Below, in pieces: positions 26,067 through 35,270 of a stretch of DNA of 64,000 bases. The notes below the pieces were generated by a model. That model was not told the DNA's origin, ran no database searches, and worked only from the letters and a program-made list of their open reading frames with translations. Position numbers and translations under genes: made by a program. This DNA is from DATFVA01 sp963800255 (lineage in GTDB: Bacteria; Bacteroidota; Ignavibacteria; Ignavibacteriales; Ignavibacteriaceae). The first letter of the stretch is position 1. Each line of letters begins with the position of its first letter. Location: positions 434,001 to 498,000 of the forward strand of contig CAWDAK010000009.1 of NCBI GenBank assembly GCA_963800255.1, read 5' to 3'.

Positions 26067-27746
26067 TTATTCCCCATGAAATTTTCGGTTAACTTTCCTG
26101 TTAAGATATTTTTTAAACCCCGGGAGGTCATAACAGTTAATAACCTCAGAATTTTTTAGTCCTCCCTTTCTTCCCATTATAATTCCATACTTTATGAGAT
26201 CAATTTCCTTAATTGAATGAGCGTCAGGATTTATTGAAAACAAGCATCCCTTTTCTCTTGCATAATAGATCCATCGCCAGTCAAGATCCAGCCGCCTTGG
26301 ATTAGAATTTATTTCAATAGCTACATTATTAGCAGAACAAGCGTCAATTATTTTTCTAACATCAAATTTATAAGGTTCCCGTGATAATAAAAGCCTTCCA
26401 GATGGATGGGCAAGCAGGTCTGTATACGGATTTTCCAGCGCTTTTAGTATCCTCGCTGTCATCTGCGCTTCATCCATACTAAACCTTGAATGGATAGAAG
26501 CCACTACGAAGTGAAAAATATTTAGAAAATCATCAGAGTAATCGAGGTTACCATCGGCTAGAATATCAGATTCAATCCCCTGGAATACATAAATATTCTT
26601 CACGGCAGACATCTTCTTTACCTCCTCTTTCTGCCTCAATATCCTTTCTTCAGACAAACCATTGGCATAAAATGCTGCCTTACTGTGGTCGCATACCGCA
26701 GCATATTCAAATTCTTTTTCTATTGCTTTATCAATCATTTCATCAAGTGTATTCCTGCCGTCGGAATAAACCGTATGGAAATGGAGGAGACCCTTGAATT
26801 TATTCTCATCAAGATCGGACGGATTTGTTAATGACTTCCGTCTTGCTTTAAAATATTCCTCCTCACGCATCTCAGGAATAATGTAAGGAGATTTCAGCGA
26901 TTTGAATATTTCCTCCTCGGTATCGCTGTTTAACTTAACTGGATCTGCGTTAAGCATAGCGAGAAATGCATCCGCTCCGGTGGTAACAAATAATGTCCTG
27001 TTATATTCCCCCTCCGAATTTGTAAGATGAAGATTAACAGGAACTGAGAAATATTCCTTTACCGCAGCAGTATTCCCGGAAATCTCATACTCAAGTTTGG
27101 ATGCCAATTCCTGCAGGAATTTCTTTTTATCGTTGATTAGTAATACGAGGCTGATTGCTGATATAACCTCCAATCCCCTTCTTAACTCGCCGGAAACCTC
27201 CAATTTCACTATTTCGGATATAGATTTAAGCTTGGCTATAATTTCAGATACGAATTCTTCCGCAGTATTCAGAAGCACAAACTTACTATGATATTTAAGT
27301 CTTTCAATTTCAGCCAGAATTTTATTCTGAGCTGCCTCTCCAAAACCCTTTAACTGAGTCAGCCGGTTTTCCCTGCATGCGTACTCAAGCTCACCTACAC
27401 TCGATATCCCAAGCTCACTGTGGAGTAAGTTTATCTTTTTCGCACCAAGTCCTTTTATGCCAAGCAGCTCTTCGATGCCCTCAGGAACTTCTTCCCTAAG
27501 CTGTTTATACAGAAGAGATTCACCTTTATCAAAATATTCATAAATTACCGCCTGAAGTCCTTTGCCTATTCCTTTTATTTTATCAAGTTCTTTAAGTTCA
27601 ACCGCCTTAGCAAAATCCCCCTCAAACTTTCGTATGGAAATCGCACCATTCCTGTAAGCCCCGACTTTAAACTTATTCTCACCTTTGAAATCCATAATGT
27701 CAGCGATATGATCAAGTAGGGCTATCGTGTCTTTCTTATCAGGCAT
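26067..27746 (-). CDS. PolX-type PHP phosphoesterase with a degenerate polymerase domain
   Basis: 559 residues laid out as bacterial PolX: an 8-kDa-like domain with helix-hairpin-helix motifs ('IKGIGKGLQAVIY', 'IKGLGAKKINLL'), a family X polymerase palm (about 160-290) and a C-terminal PHP domain (about 318-545). The PHP metal residues are intact: 'HFHTVYSDG', 'CDHSK', 'GIESDI', 'SIHSRF', 'AHPSG', 'NPDAHS'. The palm motif that should read G-E-L-R-R...G-D-I-D is 'GELRRGLEVISAISLVLL' (about 186-203), with both aspartates replaced, and the third Asp is also not visible. It is likely a DNA-binding 3'-exonuclease or phosphoesterase rather than a polymerase. Confidence 0.88.
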   Translation of the reverse strand: MPDKKDTIALLDHIADIMDFKGENKFKVGAYRNGAISIRKFEGDFAKAVELKELDKIKGIGKGLQAVIYEYFDKGESLLYKQLREEVPEGIEELLGIKGLGAKKINLLHSELGISSVGELEYACRENRLTQLKGFGEAAQNKILAEIERLKYHSKFVLLNTAEEFVSEIIAKLKSISEIVKLEVSGELRRGLEVISAISLVLLINDKKKFLQELASKLEYEISGNTAAVKEYFSVPVNLHLTNSEGEYNRTLFVTTGADAFLAMLNADPVKLNSDTEEEIFKSLKSPYIIPEMREEEYFKARRKSLTNPSDLDENKFKGLLHFHTVYSDGRNTLDEMIDKAIEKEFEYAAVCDHSKAAFYANGLSEERILRQKEEVKKMSAVKNIYVFQGIESDILADGNLDYSDDFLNIFHFVVASIHSRFSMDEAQMTARILKALENPYTDLLAHPSGRLLLSREPYKFDVRKIIDACSANNVAIEINSNPRRLDLDWRWIYYAREKGCLFSINPDAHSIKEIDLIKYGIIMGRKGGLKNSEVINCYDLPGFKKYLNRKVNRKFHGE

Positions 27747-28347
27747 ATCCGAAATATTTTGTGATTAGATATATTTGTGCATAAGTTGAAGTGAAAGCAA
27801 CAATTGTTCCTGCTGCCACCTGGTTCAGTGTATGGCATTCCAGCTTAATACGTGCTAGTCCTATAAAATAAAGCAGTACGATGAATGGAATGGACGCAAA
27901 TCCGAAGACGTAAGCCAAAGCTGCAAAAGGTCCTGAAGCTCCCATCATATGAGCACTGATTTTCCAAAATTTATTTATCGAAACAAGAAGCATAGTATTC
28001 GAAATATAACAAAACCAGAAGGCTATAGAAACTATATCTATTCTGTAATGGATTAAAATCATCAATCCCGCAGCATAAAACAGAGCTGACAACAAAAAAG
28101 GAAATGTCCTTTCTTCTTTTACTTTAGCATCTATATCTGCAATCAATCCTTTTTTCCGGAAAACCGCAAACATTATAACCGGAAAGACGAAACCGAATAT
28201 TAGGGCAGTTGTAATGAGTATGATTCGATGGAAAGCTGATTCCTCAAAAAGGAATGCAAACATGGTAAAAATCATTATAGTGAAGGAAGGTGGGACAAAG
28301 AGTGTAGATATAATTCGCGCCGTCCTGATAGAGATTCCTCGACTCAA
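27739..28347 (-). CDS. PAP2-superfamily membrane protein
   Basis: 202 residues with about six membrane segments. 'KISAHMMGASGP' and 'ARIKLECHTLNQVAAG' are in the places of the PAP2 C2 (PSGH) and C3 (SRxxxxxHxxxD) motifs; in the second the His is kept but the last Asp is Gln, so phosphatase activity is uncertain. The start is TTG 28347, overlapping the dusB stop as TTGA, and the end overlaps polX by eight bases. Substrate could be a lipid phosphate such as undecaprenyl pyrophosphate, but this is inference. Confidence 0.75.
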   Translation of the reverse strand: MSRGISIRTARIISTLFVPPSFTIMIFTMFAFLFEESAFHRIILITTALIFGFVFPVIMFAVFRKKGLIADIDAKVKEERTFPFLLSALFYAAGLMILIHYRIDIVSIAFWFCYISNTMLLVSINKFWKISAHMMGASGPFAALAYVFGFASIPFIVLLYFIGLARIKLECHTLNQVAAGTIVAFTSTYAQIYLITKYFGYA

Positions 28348-29336
28348 CTTTTTACCGGTATTTCGTAATCTTTAATCTGCTCGAGGAAGTTGAATAGTAT
28401 ATCCTGGACTGAAGAGTAATTAGTTGCAGCCATTAATGCCAATCTTGCCTGCGAAGCATTGTACAAACCTTTAAGATAACCACTATAAAACTTCCTGTGC
28501 TCTGTGACTGCTCGGCGTTCTCCTTTAACCTTTATTGCCAACTGCAGATGCCGGAGACAAATGCTGATTCTTTTTTCAGCATCTATTCTGGTAATGATAG
28601 TCCCGGCATTTAATAATTCTTTTGCTTCAGTAAATATCCAGGGATTTCCTATCGCTCCTCTGGCTATCATAACTCCGTCCGCACCAGTCTCATCAAAAGC
28701 CTGTTTTACATCCGCAGCACTCAATACATTACCATTTAATACAACAGGAATATTGACAGCTTCTTTTATCTTTGGTATCCAATGCCATTCAGCTTCTCCT
28801 TTATGTCCCATCGCTCTGGTCCGGCAGTGAACCGTTAAAGCTTTAGCACCTGCATCTTCAACTCTTTTAGCAACATCAATTATCTCTATACTATTATGGT
28901 CCCACCCCAGCCGTGTTTTTACAGTAACCGGGAGGGATACATTATCAACAATTTCTTTTACCATTTTCTGCATATACACAGGATCTTTCAACAAAGCTGA
29001 TCCCGCCCCATGCCCTACTACATTCTTTACCCAGCATCCAGCATTAATGTCTATAATATCCGGGTTTTCTTTTTCAGCAAATTTGGCAGCTTCTACCATT
29101 GATTCTATATCAGCACCATAGATCTGAATACCTACAGGTCTCTCTTCTTCAACGATTTCAAGCTTCTTATGGGTTCTTGCATTTAACCTTACCAATCCCT
29201 CAGAATTTACAAATTCCGTGTAAACAACGTCTGCTCCCAGCTCCCGACAAATCAGGCGGAAGGATACATCTGTTACATCCTCCATCGGAGCCAGTAAAAT
29301 CGCTTTATTAATACTTATCTTATCAACTTTAAACAT
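28344..29336 (-). CDS. dusB: tRNA-dihydrouridine synthase
   Basis: A 330-residue FMN TIM barrel that reduces uridines in the tRNA D-loop. 'LLAPMEDVTDVSFR', 'TVKTRLGWD', 'VHCRTRAMGHKG' and 'NGNVLSAAD...GVMIARGAIGNPWIF' are diagnostic. The active-site cysteine is kept in 'NAGCWVKNV', where most homologues have GCP; the Trp after the Cys is a variation rather than a loss. It is 77 bases from the MFS gene stop and continues into the PAP2-like gene. Confidence 0.92.
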   Translation of the reverse strand: MFKVDKISINKAILLAPMEDVTDVSFRLICRELGADVVYTEFVNSEGLVRLNARTHKKLEIVEEERPVGIQIYGADIESMVEAAKFAEKENPDIIDINAGCWVKNVVGHGAGSALLKDPVYMQKMVKEIVDNVSLPVTVKTRLGWDHNSIEIIDVAKRVEDAGAKALTVHCRTRAMGHKGEAEWHWIPKIKEAVNIPVVLNGNVLSAADVKQAFDETGADGVMIARGAIGNPWIFTEAKELLNAGTIITRIDAEKRISICLRHLQLAIKVKGERRAVTEHRKFYSGYLKGLYNASQARLALMAATNYSSVQDILFNFLEQIKDYEIPVKS

Positions 29337-29412
29337 ATAAATCGTACCATTTTTAATTTATCAAAGATATAAATAATGATATAAAAAATAATCAGAAAAA
29401 GAATTACTCAGG

Positions 29413-30609
29413 TCAAAGTTCTTCCCCTGTATCCGCTTTAATTGCCTTAGGCAGATAGAAAATGGCAAGCAGAACAATGAAAAGAGTAAAAAATGCACCG
29501 GTGAGAAACGGAAATGGATATCCAAGGAATTCAAAGGCAAAACCGCCCCATAAGGGACCAAGCACCCTTGCGAATGCAGAGAATGACTGATTTAGACCTA
29601 AAACAGATCCCTGTTCTTTATCAGAAGTTACTTCGGAGATTAAACTTAGTAAAGTTGGTTGCAGGAACCCTGTTCCAAGCGACATAATGATGACGATTAT
29701 AGCCAGGCCAAGGAAATTGCCACCGTAAGGCAACAATGCGAGGCCGGCCATCATTAGGAATGCGCCGATTGCAATGATCTTAGTCTCCTTAAGATACTTT
29801 GTTACTACACGGATAAGTCCACCCTGCACAATTGCTGCAGAAATACCAACAATTCCATACATATAACCGTTTTGAAGATCAGTAAAATGGTAGGCTTCAT
29901 AACCAAGTAGTGCGAAGGTTCCGTAAATATTTGCTACAGAAAAAGTCAGGATAAAGAAGAGGGTTACCAACAAACCAAGATCCTTTTTCCTAAAAACCTT
30001 CTTTACAGCTTCTACATCGAATAATTTTCTTTTTCGTACTTCAATCGCGTCACGATTAACATTAGATTCCGGTAGCAGTACTATGGTAACAAGGAATGCA
30101 AGAAAAGAAAATCCTGCACTTGCAAAGCCTGTTACCTCATAACCGAACTTTGAAAGCAGCCCGCCGATTAAAGGGCCGAAGACAAATCCAAGTCCGAAGG
30201 CTGCACCTATCATCCCCATACCCTTAGACCGATCTTCTTTAGTCGTTATATCTGCGATATACGCCTGCGCAACACCGATGCTGCTTCCTCCGATACCGCC
30301 GACAACTCTTGATATAATTAATACAAAATAGGTATGAGTAAAGGCAAAAATAACATAGCCTAAAGCGTTAATCAGCAGGCAGACAACTATAATTGGTTTT
30401 CGTCCATGTTTATCAGATAATTCACCGAAAAATGAATTGAAAAAAAACTGCACAAAAGAATATACTGCAATGGCTATACCTATTGCTGTCTCATCCACAT
30501 GAAGTTCTTTAGTAGCGAAAGTAGGTAATATGGGTATGAGTATTCCAAACCCGAGCAGGTCGATAAAAACAGTTATAAAAATGAGTGTTAGAGCAGATCT
30601 GTTTTTCAC
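29413..30609 (-). CDS. MFS transporter, TetA/MdtG-like
   Basis: 398 residues with twelve membrane segments. The MFS motif A is clear in loop 2-3 ('GELSDKHGRKPII'), and 'DLLGFGILIPILP' at the first helix and 'GGIGGSSIGVAQAYIADIT' in motif C place it with the drug/H+ antiporters of the TetA(B/C)-like group. The substrate cannot be read from the sequence. The start is GTG 30609, overlapping the isocitrate dehydrogenase stop (GTGA), so the two are translationally coupled. Confidence 0.88.
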   Translation of the reverse strand: MKNRSALTLIFITVFIDLLGFGILIPILPTFATKELHVDETAIGIAIAVYSFVQFFFNSFFGELSDKHGRKPIIVVCLLINALGYVIFAFTHTYFVLIISRVVGGIGGSSIGVAQAYIADITTKEDRSKGMGMIGAAFGLGFVFGPLIGGLLSKFGYEVTGFASAGFSFLAFLVTIVLLPESNVNRDAIEVRKRKLFDVEAVKKVFRKKDLGLLVTLFFILTFSVANIYGTFALLGYEAYHFTDLQNGYMYGIVGISAAIVQGGLIRVVTKYLKETKIIAIGAFLMMAGLALLPYGGNFLGLAIIVIIMSLGTGFLQPTLLSLISEVTSDKEQGSVLGLNQSFSAFARVLGPLWGGFAFEFLGYPFPFLTGAFFTLFIVLLAIFYLPKAIKADTGEEL

Positions 30610-31622
30610 TGCATTTCTTCAATTACGGCATCAGCAAATTCTGCTGTACCTAAGAATTTATCAGGATTTATGTCTTTTGTAACTTTTTCTCCCTTTTCAA
30701 TCACCTTTGCCAATGCCTGTTCAATACGCTTAGCTGCTTCCTGTTCATCAATGTATTGCAACATCATGACTGCAGCAAGAATTAAAGCAGACGGATTAGC
30801 AATATTTTGTCCCGCTATATCAGGTGCAGACCCGTGAACCGCTTCAAATATGGCCACATCATCTCCAATATTCGCCCCGGGTGCCATACCCAGTCCTCCA
30901 ACTAATCCAGAGGCAAGGTCTGACAAAATATCACCGAATAAATTAGTCGTAACAATACAATCAAACTGATATGGATTCATAACCATCTGCATTGCCATAT
31001 TATCTACGATCTTATCATCAAACAAAATCTCAGGATATTCAGGAGCTATTTCTTCTGCGATATCAAGGAATAAGCCTCCGGTGAACTTCAGGATGTTAGC
31101 CTTATGCACAACTGTCAATTTCTTTCTGCCATGCTTCTTTGCATATTCAAAAGCGTATCTGATAATTCTTTCAGAACCTTTGCGGGTAATAATCCCGATT
31201 GTTTCAGCAGCAGATTTACTGCTGTCAATATAATGTTCTATTCCGGAATAAAATTCTTCAAGGTTTTCTCTGAAGATCAGTAGATCTATATGGTCGAAGT
31301 ATAATGTCTTAATACCCTTGAAAGTTTTAGCCGGACGTTGATTCACATAAAGTTCAAATTCTTTTCTCAATGCCACATTAATGCTTCTGAAACCTTTCCC
31401 GATAGGGGTTGTCAGTGGTCCTTTTAATACAATGCAATTCTTATCTATTGAGTTTATTACTTCTTGAGGCAAAGGGTCGCGGTATTTCTCAAGAGCTGTC
31501 ATCCCTGCTTCAACTACTTCCCAGTCTATTTTTACACCAGCATTCTCCAAAACTTTGGTAGCGGCCTTTGTAATTTCGGGACCTATGCCGTCTCCTGGGA
31601 TCAACGTAATCTGATGTGCCAA
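30606..31622 (-). CDS. Isocitrate/isopropylmalate dehydrogenase family, NAD-type isocitrate dehydrogenase
   Basis: 338 residues from TTG 31622. The phosphate-binding segment 'SINVALRKEFELYVNQRP' has the Ser-x-Asn of isocitrate dehydrogenases, and 'NLFGDILSDLASGLVGGLGMAPGANIG' is the metal- and cofactor-binding region. The length and the 'VHGSAPDIAGQ' cofactor segment fit the short NAD-dependent homoisocitrate/isocitrate class rather than NADP Icd. It decarboxylates isocitrate to 2-oxoglutarate in the TCA cycle; 3-isopropylmalate or homoisocitrate remains possible. No leu genes are nearby. Confidence 0.88.
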   Translation of the reverse strand: MAHQITLIPGDGIGPEITKAATKVLENAGVKIDWEVVEAGMTALEKYRDPLPQEVINSIDKNCIVLKGPLTTPIGKGFRSINVALRKEFELYVNQRPAKTFKGIKTLYFDHIDLLIFRENLEEFYSGIEHYIDSSKSAAETIGIITRKGSERIIRYAFEYAKKHGRKKLTVVHKANILKFTGGLFLDIAEEIAPEYPEILFDDKIVDNMAMQMVMNPYQFDCIVTTNLFGDILSDLASGLVGGLGMAPGANIGDDVAIFEAVHGSAPDIAGQNIANPSALILAAVMMLQYIDEQEAAKRIEQALAKVIEKGEKVTKDINPDKFLGTAEFADAVIEEMQ

Positions 31623-31755
31623 ATCCTGTTATCCGGTATTATTTATATTGGAATGATTTAGATTTACAAATATATAAATAATTACTAAATTATTAGTGGT
31701 TCGTTGTCGCAATGTCATAAGGTACTAAAAGTTAAGAGAGGGTATAAATTATAGT

Positions 31756-32946
31756 TTAGAACTTAATGAGCTGCACAGGAAAGATATAATACGGGATAAT
31801 GCTTTTAAGCTGGGGCTTATGTGAGTATTTAGTGAGTATAAACTGAGTATCGTGAAAAGATTGTGCTGCCAGCTGTCTGTCATCCTTAGATAGAAAAGAA
31901 TAAAGACTGTCAGAGAATGAAACCTCAGAAGGGAGTATGGTATATTCCCTTTTCTTTCCTATATCTCCCTTAAATACCCAGATAGGAAGGTATTCAATAT
32001 TTTTAATGTAGATTGAATCGTTAGAGGGTTCTTTAATCAGGGTAAAAGTTAGGATTGTACCTCCATCGGAATAACGCCATCTCTGGTTTGAAATAAAATT
32101 TCCCATTGAATAAATTACAAATCCCGAATCGATCCGGGTATTCCTTGTTTTGAAAAAACTGATAGGCTGAAGTACATGAGTATGCCCCCCGATTATAATA
32201 TCTGCACCATATTTGATTGTTTTATCAACTACTTCCTTCTGATAGTTATTTGGGTATCGCTGATATTCATCTCCGAAATGAAAGTGAACAATGACAATTT
32301 CTGCTCCTTCTTCTCGGGCACTAACAATATCCTCTCTGATCATAGATGTATCTATTAGATTAATTAGATAATCTTTTTCTTTAGGTATAGGATTACCATT
32401 TGTTCCATAAGTATAAGCAAGAAAAGCGGCTTTTATTCCTTTAATGTTAAAAATTCTGATCGAATCCCGATCTTTTTGAGAGAGGAAGGTTCCATTATAA
32501 CTTATATGGTTTAGATTGAGCTGTGCAATGGTTCTTCTGACACCCGATTCTCCTCTATCAAGGGCATGGTTATTAGCAGTTGACAATAAATCAAAACCAG
32601 CATTTTTAAGCGCCATAATAAATTCGTCGGGAGTATTGAAAAATGGATAGCCTGAATACCCGACCTTTTCACCAGCAGTGACAGTTTCAAGGTTTCCAAA
32701 CAGGAAATCAGATTCGTTCAGGTAACCTTTTATATGAGAGAATGCAGGATTAAAATCGAAACTGTCTGCACTTACGCGGGCATAATTGTATTGTACGGAA
32801 TGACACATTATATCTCCGACAACACTTATTTTAACGGTAACAATGGAATCAGGCTGAACCCTTCTATCCGATAAGTCCTGAAGGACCTTGTTTTCTGCGG
32901 AGAAAAAAATAAGAGAAATTACGAATGGAAATAGAAGAAAACGCAT
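31756..32946 (-). CDS. CapA-family calcineurin-like protein
   Basis: 396 residues with a short signal sequence ('FLLFPFVISLIFFSAENK'). CapA/PgsA-type metallophosphatase motifs are present: 'VGDIMCH', 'GNLET', 'STANNHALDRG', 'HFHFGDEYQ' and 'GGHTHVLQP'. Family members accompany poly-gamma-glutamate capsule synthesis, but there is no capB or capC here, so it probably acts alone in the envelope. Between this gene and the IDH start are 130 bases with no feature. Confidence 0.85.
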   Translation of the reverse strand: MRFLLFPFVISLIFFSAENKVLQDLSDRRVQPDSIVTVKISVVGDIMCHSVQYNYARVSADSFDFNPAFSHIKGYLNESDFLFGNLETVTAGEKVGYSGYPFFNTPDEFIMALKNAGFDLLSTANNHALDRGESGVRRTIAQLNLNHISYNGTFLSQKDRDSIRIFNIKGIKAAFLAYTYGTNGNPIPKEKDYLINLIDTSMIREDIVSAREEGAEIVIVHFHFGDEYQRYPNNYQKEVVDKTIKYGADIIIGGHTHVLQPISFFKTRNTRIDSGFVIYSMGNFISNQRWRYSDGGTILTFTLIKEPSNDSIYIKNIEYLPIWVFKGDIGKKREYTILPSEVSFSDSLYSFLSKDDRQLAAQSFHDTQFILTKYSHKPQLKSIIPYYIFPVQLIKF

Positions 32947-32954
32947 AGCATAAA

Positions 32955-32990
32955 ATAAAAGGCTGAACTATTTTTTAATAGTCAGCCTTC
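32955..32990 (-). terminator. Terminator after the histone H1-like gene
   Basis: On the minus strand AAGGCTG-ACTA pairs with TAGT-CAGCCTT (one bulged base), followed by TTTTATTTTA. It lies 20 bases past the stop of the 64-residue gene and just before capA-like. Confidence 0.7.
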
Positions 32991-33010
32991 TTTTATTGTA
33001 CTAAAATTAA

Positions 33011-33205
33011 TTATCCTTGTTTCTCAGTTTTTCTTTGTACTTTGACTTCCTGGACATCCTTACGAACATCCTGAGCCATCTTTCTGAGTTCGCTTAATCC
33101 TTTACGAAGACGAGTCCCGGCTGCAGCCTGACCTTTGTCATAAAACTTTTCAAAATCAGTGTGAAGATTTTGTACTGCCTGCATAAGTTCTTCGTATTTA
33201 TTCAT
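33011..33205 (-). CDS. Histone H1-like DNA-binding protein (Hc1-type)
   Basis: A 64-residue basic protein with 'KGLSELRKMAQDVRKDVQEVK' near the C-terminus; all lysine/arginine and long helices, as in the short histone-H1-like proteins of Bacteroidota and Chlamydia Hc1 relatives. It should coat or bend DNA. An excellent AGGAGG sits 6 bases before the ATG, and it follows the EMO-type gene by 32 bases, so it may be co-transcribed with it. The ends are complete and it stops before a terminator. Confidence 0.8.
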   Translation of the reverse strand: MNKYEELMQAVQNLHTDFEKFYDKGQAAAGTRLRKGLSELRKMAQDVRKDVQEVKVQRKTEKQG

Positions 33206-33236
33206 TGAAACCTCCTAAGAAATAATTTGAAATAAG

Positions 33237-35237
33237 TTATTTAGAATGTTCTAGCACTATCTCAGCAATATCTTTTACTGCAACTTCCTCTGTTTTTTCG
33301 AAATGTTTAACCCCATCGGTTAACATAGTCATGCAGAAAGGACAGGCTGATGCAATTGTATCAGAATTTGTTTTTAACGCTTCGGATGTTCTTTCAACGT
33401 TTATACGCCCTCCTTCTTCATCTTCAAGAAACATCCTTCCGCCGCCTGCTCCGCAACAGAATCCTCGGGACTTAATTCTATCCATCTCAACAAAATTAAG
33501 TCCGTTAATGCTCTTTAAAGTGTTTCTAGGGGATTCGTAAACATTATTATACCGTCCAAGATAACAGGAATCATGATAAGTTACCTTATTTTTTTCCTGA
33601 TTATTATTAAGTTCTACCCTGCCGTCAGAAATCAGTTGTTCAATTAACTGTGAATGATGAACAACCTCATAATTCCCTCCAAATTGTTTATATTCCCTTC
33701 CAAGCGATTGGAAACAATGAGGACAGGCTGTTACAATCTTTTTTACCTTATAATTATTAAGAGTTTCGATATTTTCCATCATCATCATCTGAGCAAGGTA
33801 CTCATTGCCCAGTCTTCTGGCGGTATCGCCGTTACATTTTTCTTCCGTTCCAAGTATTCTGAAATCAATGCCGGCTTTTTGCATAATTTGTGCAAATGCC
33901 CGGGAAACCTTCTTATACCTTTCGTCAAAAGATCCAGCACATCCGACCCAGAAAAGGATTTCACATTCAGATTCTTCAGCCATCGTTTTGATATTTAAGC
34001 CCTCTGCCCAATTTGCCCGGTCAGCCTGGTTGAAAGCCCATGGCGTAAAGTTAGTCTCAAGGCTTTTAAATACCGGATTTAGATTTGAAGGAAATTGCGA
34101 TTCAGTTAAAACAAGATCCCTTCTCATGTCTATAATCGAATCAAGATGTTCTATCATCACAGGACATTCCTGCACACATGCCATACAGGTCGTACACTGC
34201 CAAAGTTCAATATCTGAGATGTAATCGTGAACTAGTGTCTTCTCAAAAATAGCTCCTTCTTTTACTCCCTGCTCCATTAGAGGAGCTTTATCTTTCGTTC
34301 TTCTCCTTATATCAACAATGATTTTGCGAGGGGAAAGCGATTTGCCAACGGTAGCAGCTGGGCATGAAGCAGTACATCTCCCACATTCAGTACACGAATA
34401 CCCATCTAAAACTTGCTTCCAGGATAAGTATTCAAAATCAGGCGCCCCGAAAACTTCAACACTTTCATCTTCGAGATTCAATGGTTTTATGGTGTTTCTG
34501 ACATTATCAAGGTTTGCAAAATAGGTATTTGGGATCGAAGTAAGAACATGGAGATGTTTGGAGTATGGAAGAAAATTTAGAAATCCCAGAATCACAACGA
34601 TATGCATCCACCAGAAAAATTCAAGGTATATATGAGCATTCTGGGTTCCACCGGCGTAAAACCAATGACTGAGAGTGGCAGAGATTGGTCTTATCTCATA
34701 CGGATTAAGCTGAAAATTATGTACAGCAACCAAAGCAGAATTTTCACCCAGCATCGAAATACAAACCATCATAATAAGAACCAGAATAAAGGCCGCATCA
34801 AGCTTACCAGATTTTTCAACTTCAAGCCTGGGAATATGAATCACAAATCGTCTGTAAAGCGCATAAAGACACGCTGCAATAACAAGGATTGAGAAGAAAT
34901 CCTGAACAATCGTTACCGCTGAATAAAAAGGACCTGCAAAATGCAGACTGAACGGACTATAGAAGCCTTGAATGAACGCCTCAATAACGGCGAACAAAAA
35001 AAGTACAAATCCCCAGAAAATGGTCAGGTGTAGAAGCCCTGCTTTAGGGTCTCTCATCAGTTTGGTTTGTGCAAAGGCTACAGTCCAGACTCTTTTTAAC
35101 CTCTCTCCTGGTTCATCAAACCTGTCATCTTTTTTCTTAGCAAGGAACATGTAAGAGATAAGTTTTCTGCAGCTCCATGCAAAGAAACTTAAAGCAAATA
35201 ATAGAAAAACGATAAAAATTATATTTTTTAATTCCAT
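33237..35237 (-). CDS. EMO/HDR-type membrane (Fe-S) oxidoreductase with CCG domains
   Basis: A 666-residue fusion protein. Five N-terminal membrane segments (about 1-250) resemble the NarI/DsrM haem-b subunit. They are followed by two 4Fe-4S motifs ('CTECGRCTASCP' and 'CTTCMACVQECP', about 284-355) and two CCG cysteine-rich domains ('CNGDTAR ... CPHCFQS' and 'HDSCYLG ... CCGAGGGRMF ... CPFCMTM'). This is the layout of the Etf:(methyl)menaquinone oxidoreductase class that passes electrons from acyl-CoA oxidation, through EtfAB, to menaquinone. Electron donor and haem cannot be read directly. No etfAB is adjacent. Confidence 0.85.
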   Translation of the reverse strand: MELKNIIFIVFLLFALSFFAWSCRKLISYMFLAKKKDDRFDEPGERLKRVWTVAFAQTKLMRDPKAGLLHLTIFWGFVLFLFAVIEAFIQGFYSPFSLHFAGPFYSAVTIVQDFFSILVIAACLYALYRRFVIHIPRLEVEKSGKLDAAFILVLIMMVCISMLGENSALVAVHNFQLNPYEIRPISATLSHWFYAGGTQNAHIYLEFFWWMHIVVILGFLNFLPYSKHLHVLTSIPNTYFANLDNVRNTIKPLNLEDESVEVFGAPDFEYLSWKQVLDGYSCTECGRCTASCPAATVGKSLSPRKIIVDIRRRTKDKAPLMEQGVKEGAIFEKTLVHDYISDIELWQCTTCMACVQECPVMIEHLDSIIDMRRDLVLTESQFPSNLNPVFKSLETNFTPWAFNQADRANWAEGLNIKTMAEESECEILFWVGCAGSFDERYKKVSRAFAQIMQKAGIDFRILGTEEKCNGDTARRLGNEYLAQMMMMENIETLNNYKVKKIVTACPHCFQSLGREYKQFGGNYEVVHHSQLIEQLISDGRVELNNNQEKNKVTYHDSCYLGRYNNVYESPRNTLKSINGLNFVEMDRIKSRGFCCGAGGGRMFLEDEEGGRINVERTSEALKTNSDTIASACPFCMTMLTDGVKHFEKTEEVAVKDIAEIVLEHSK

Positions 35238-35270
35238 ATTAATGACAGCTTAGAACTATTAAAGAAGAAT

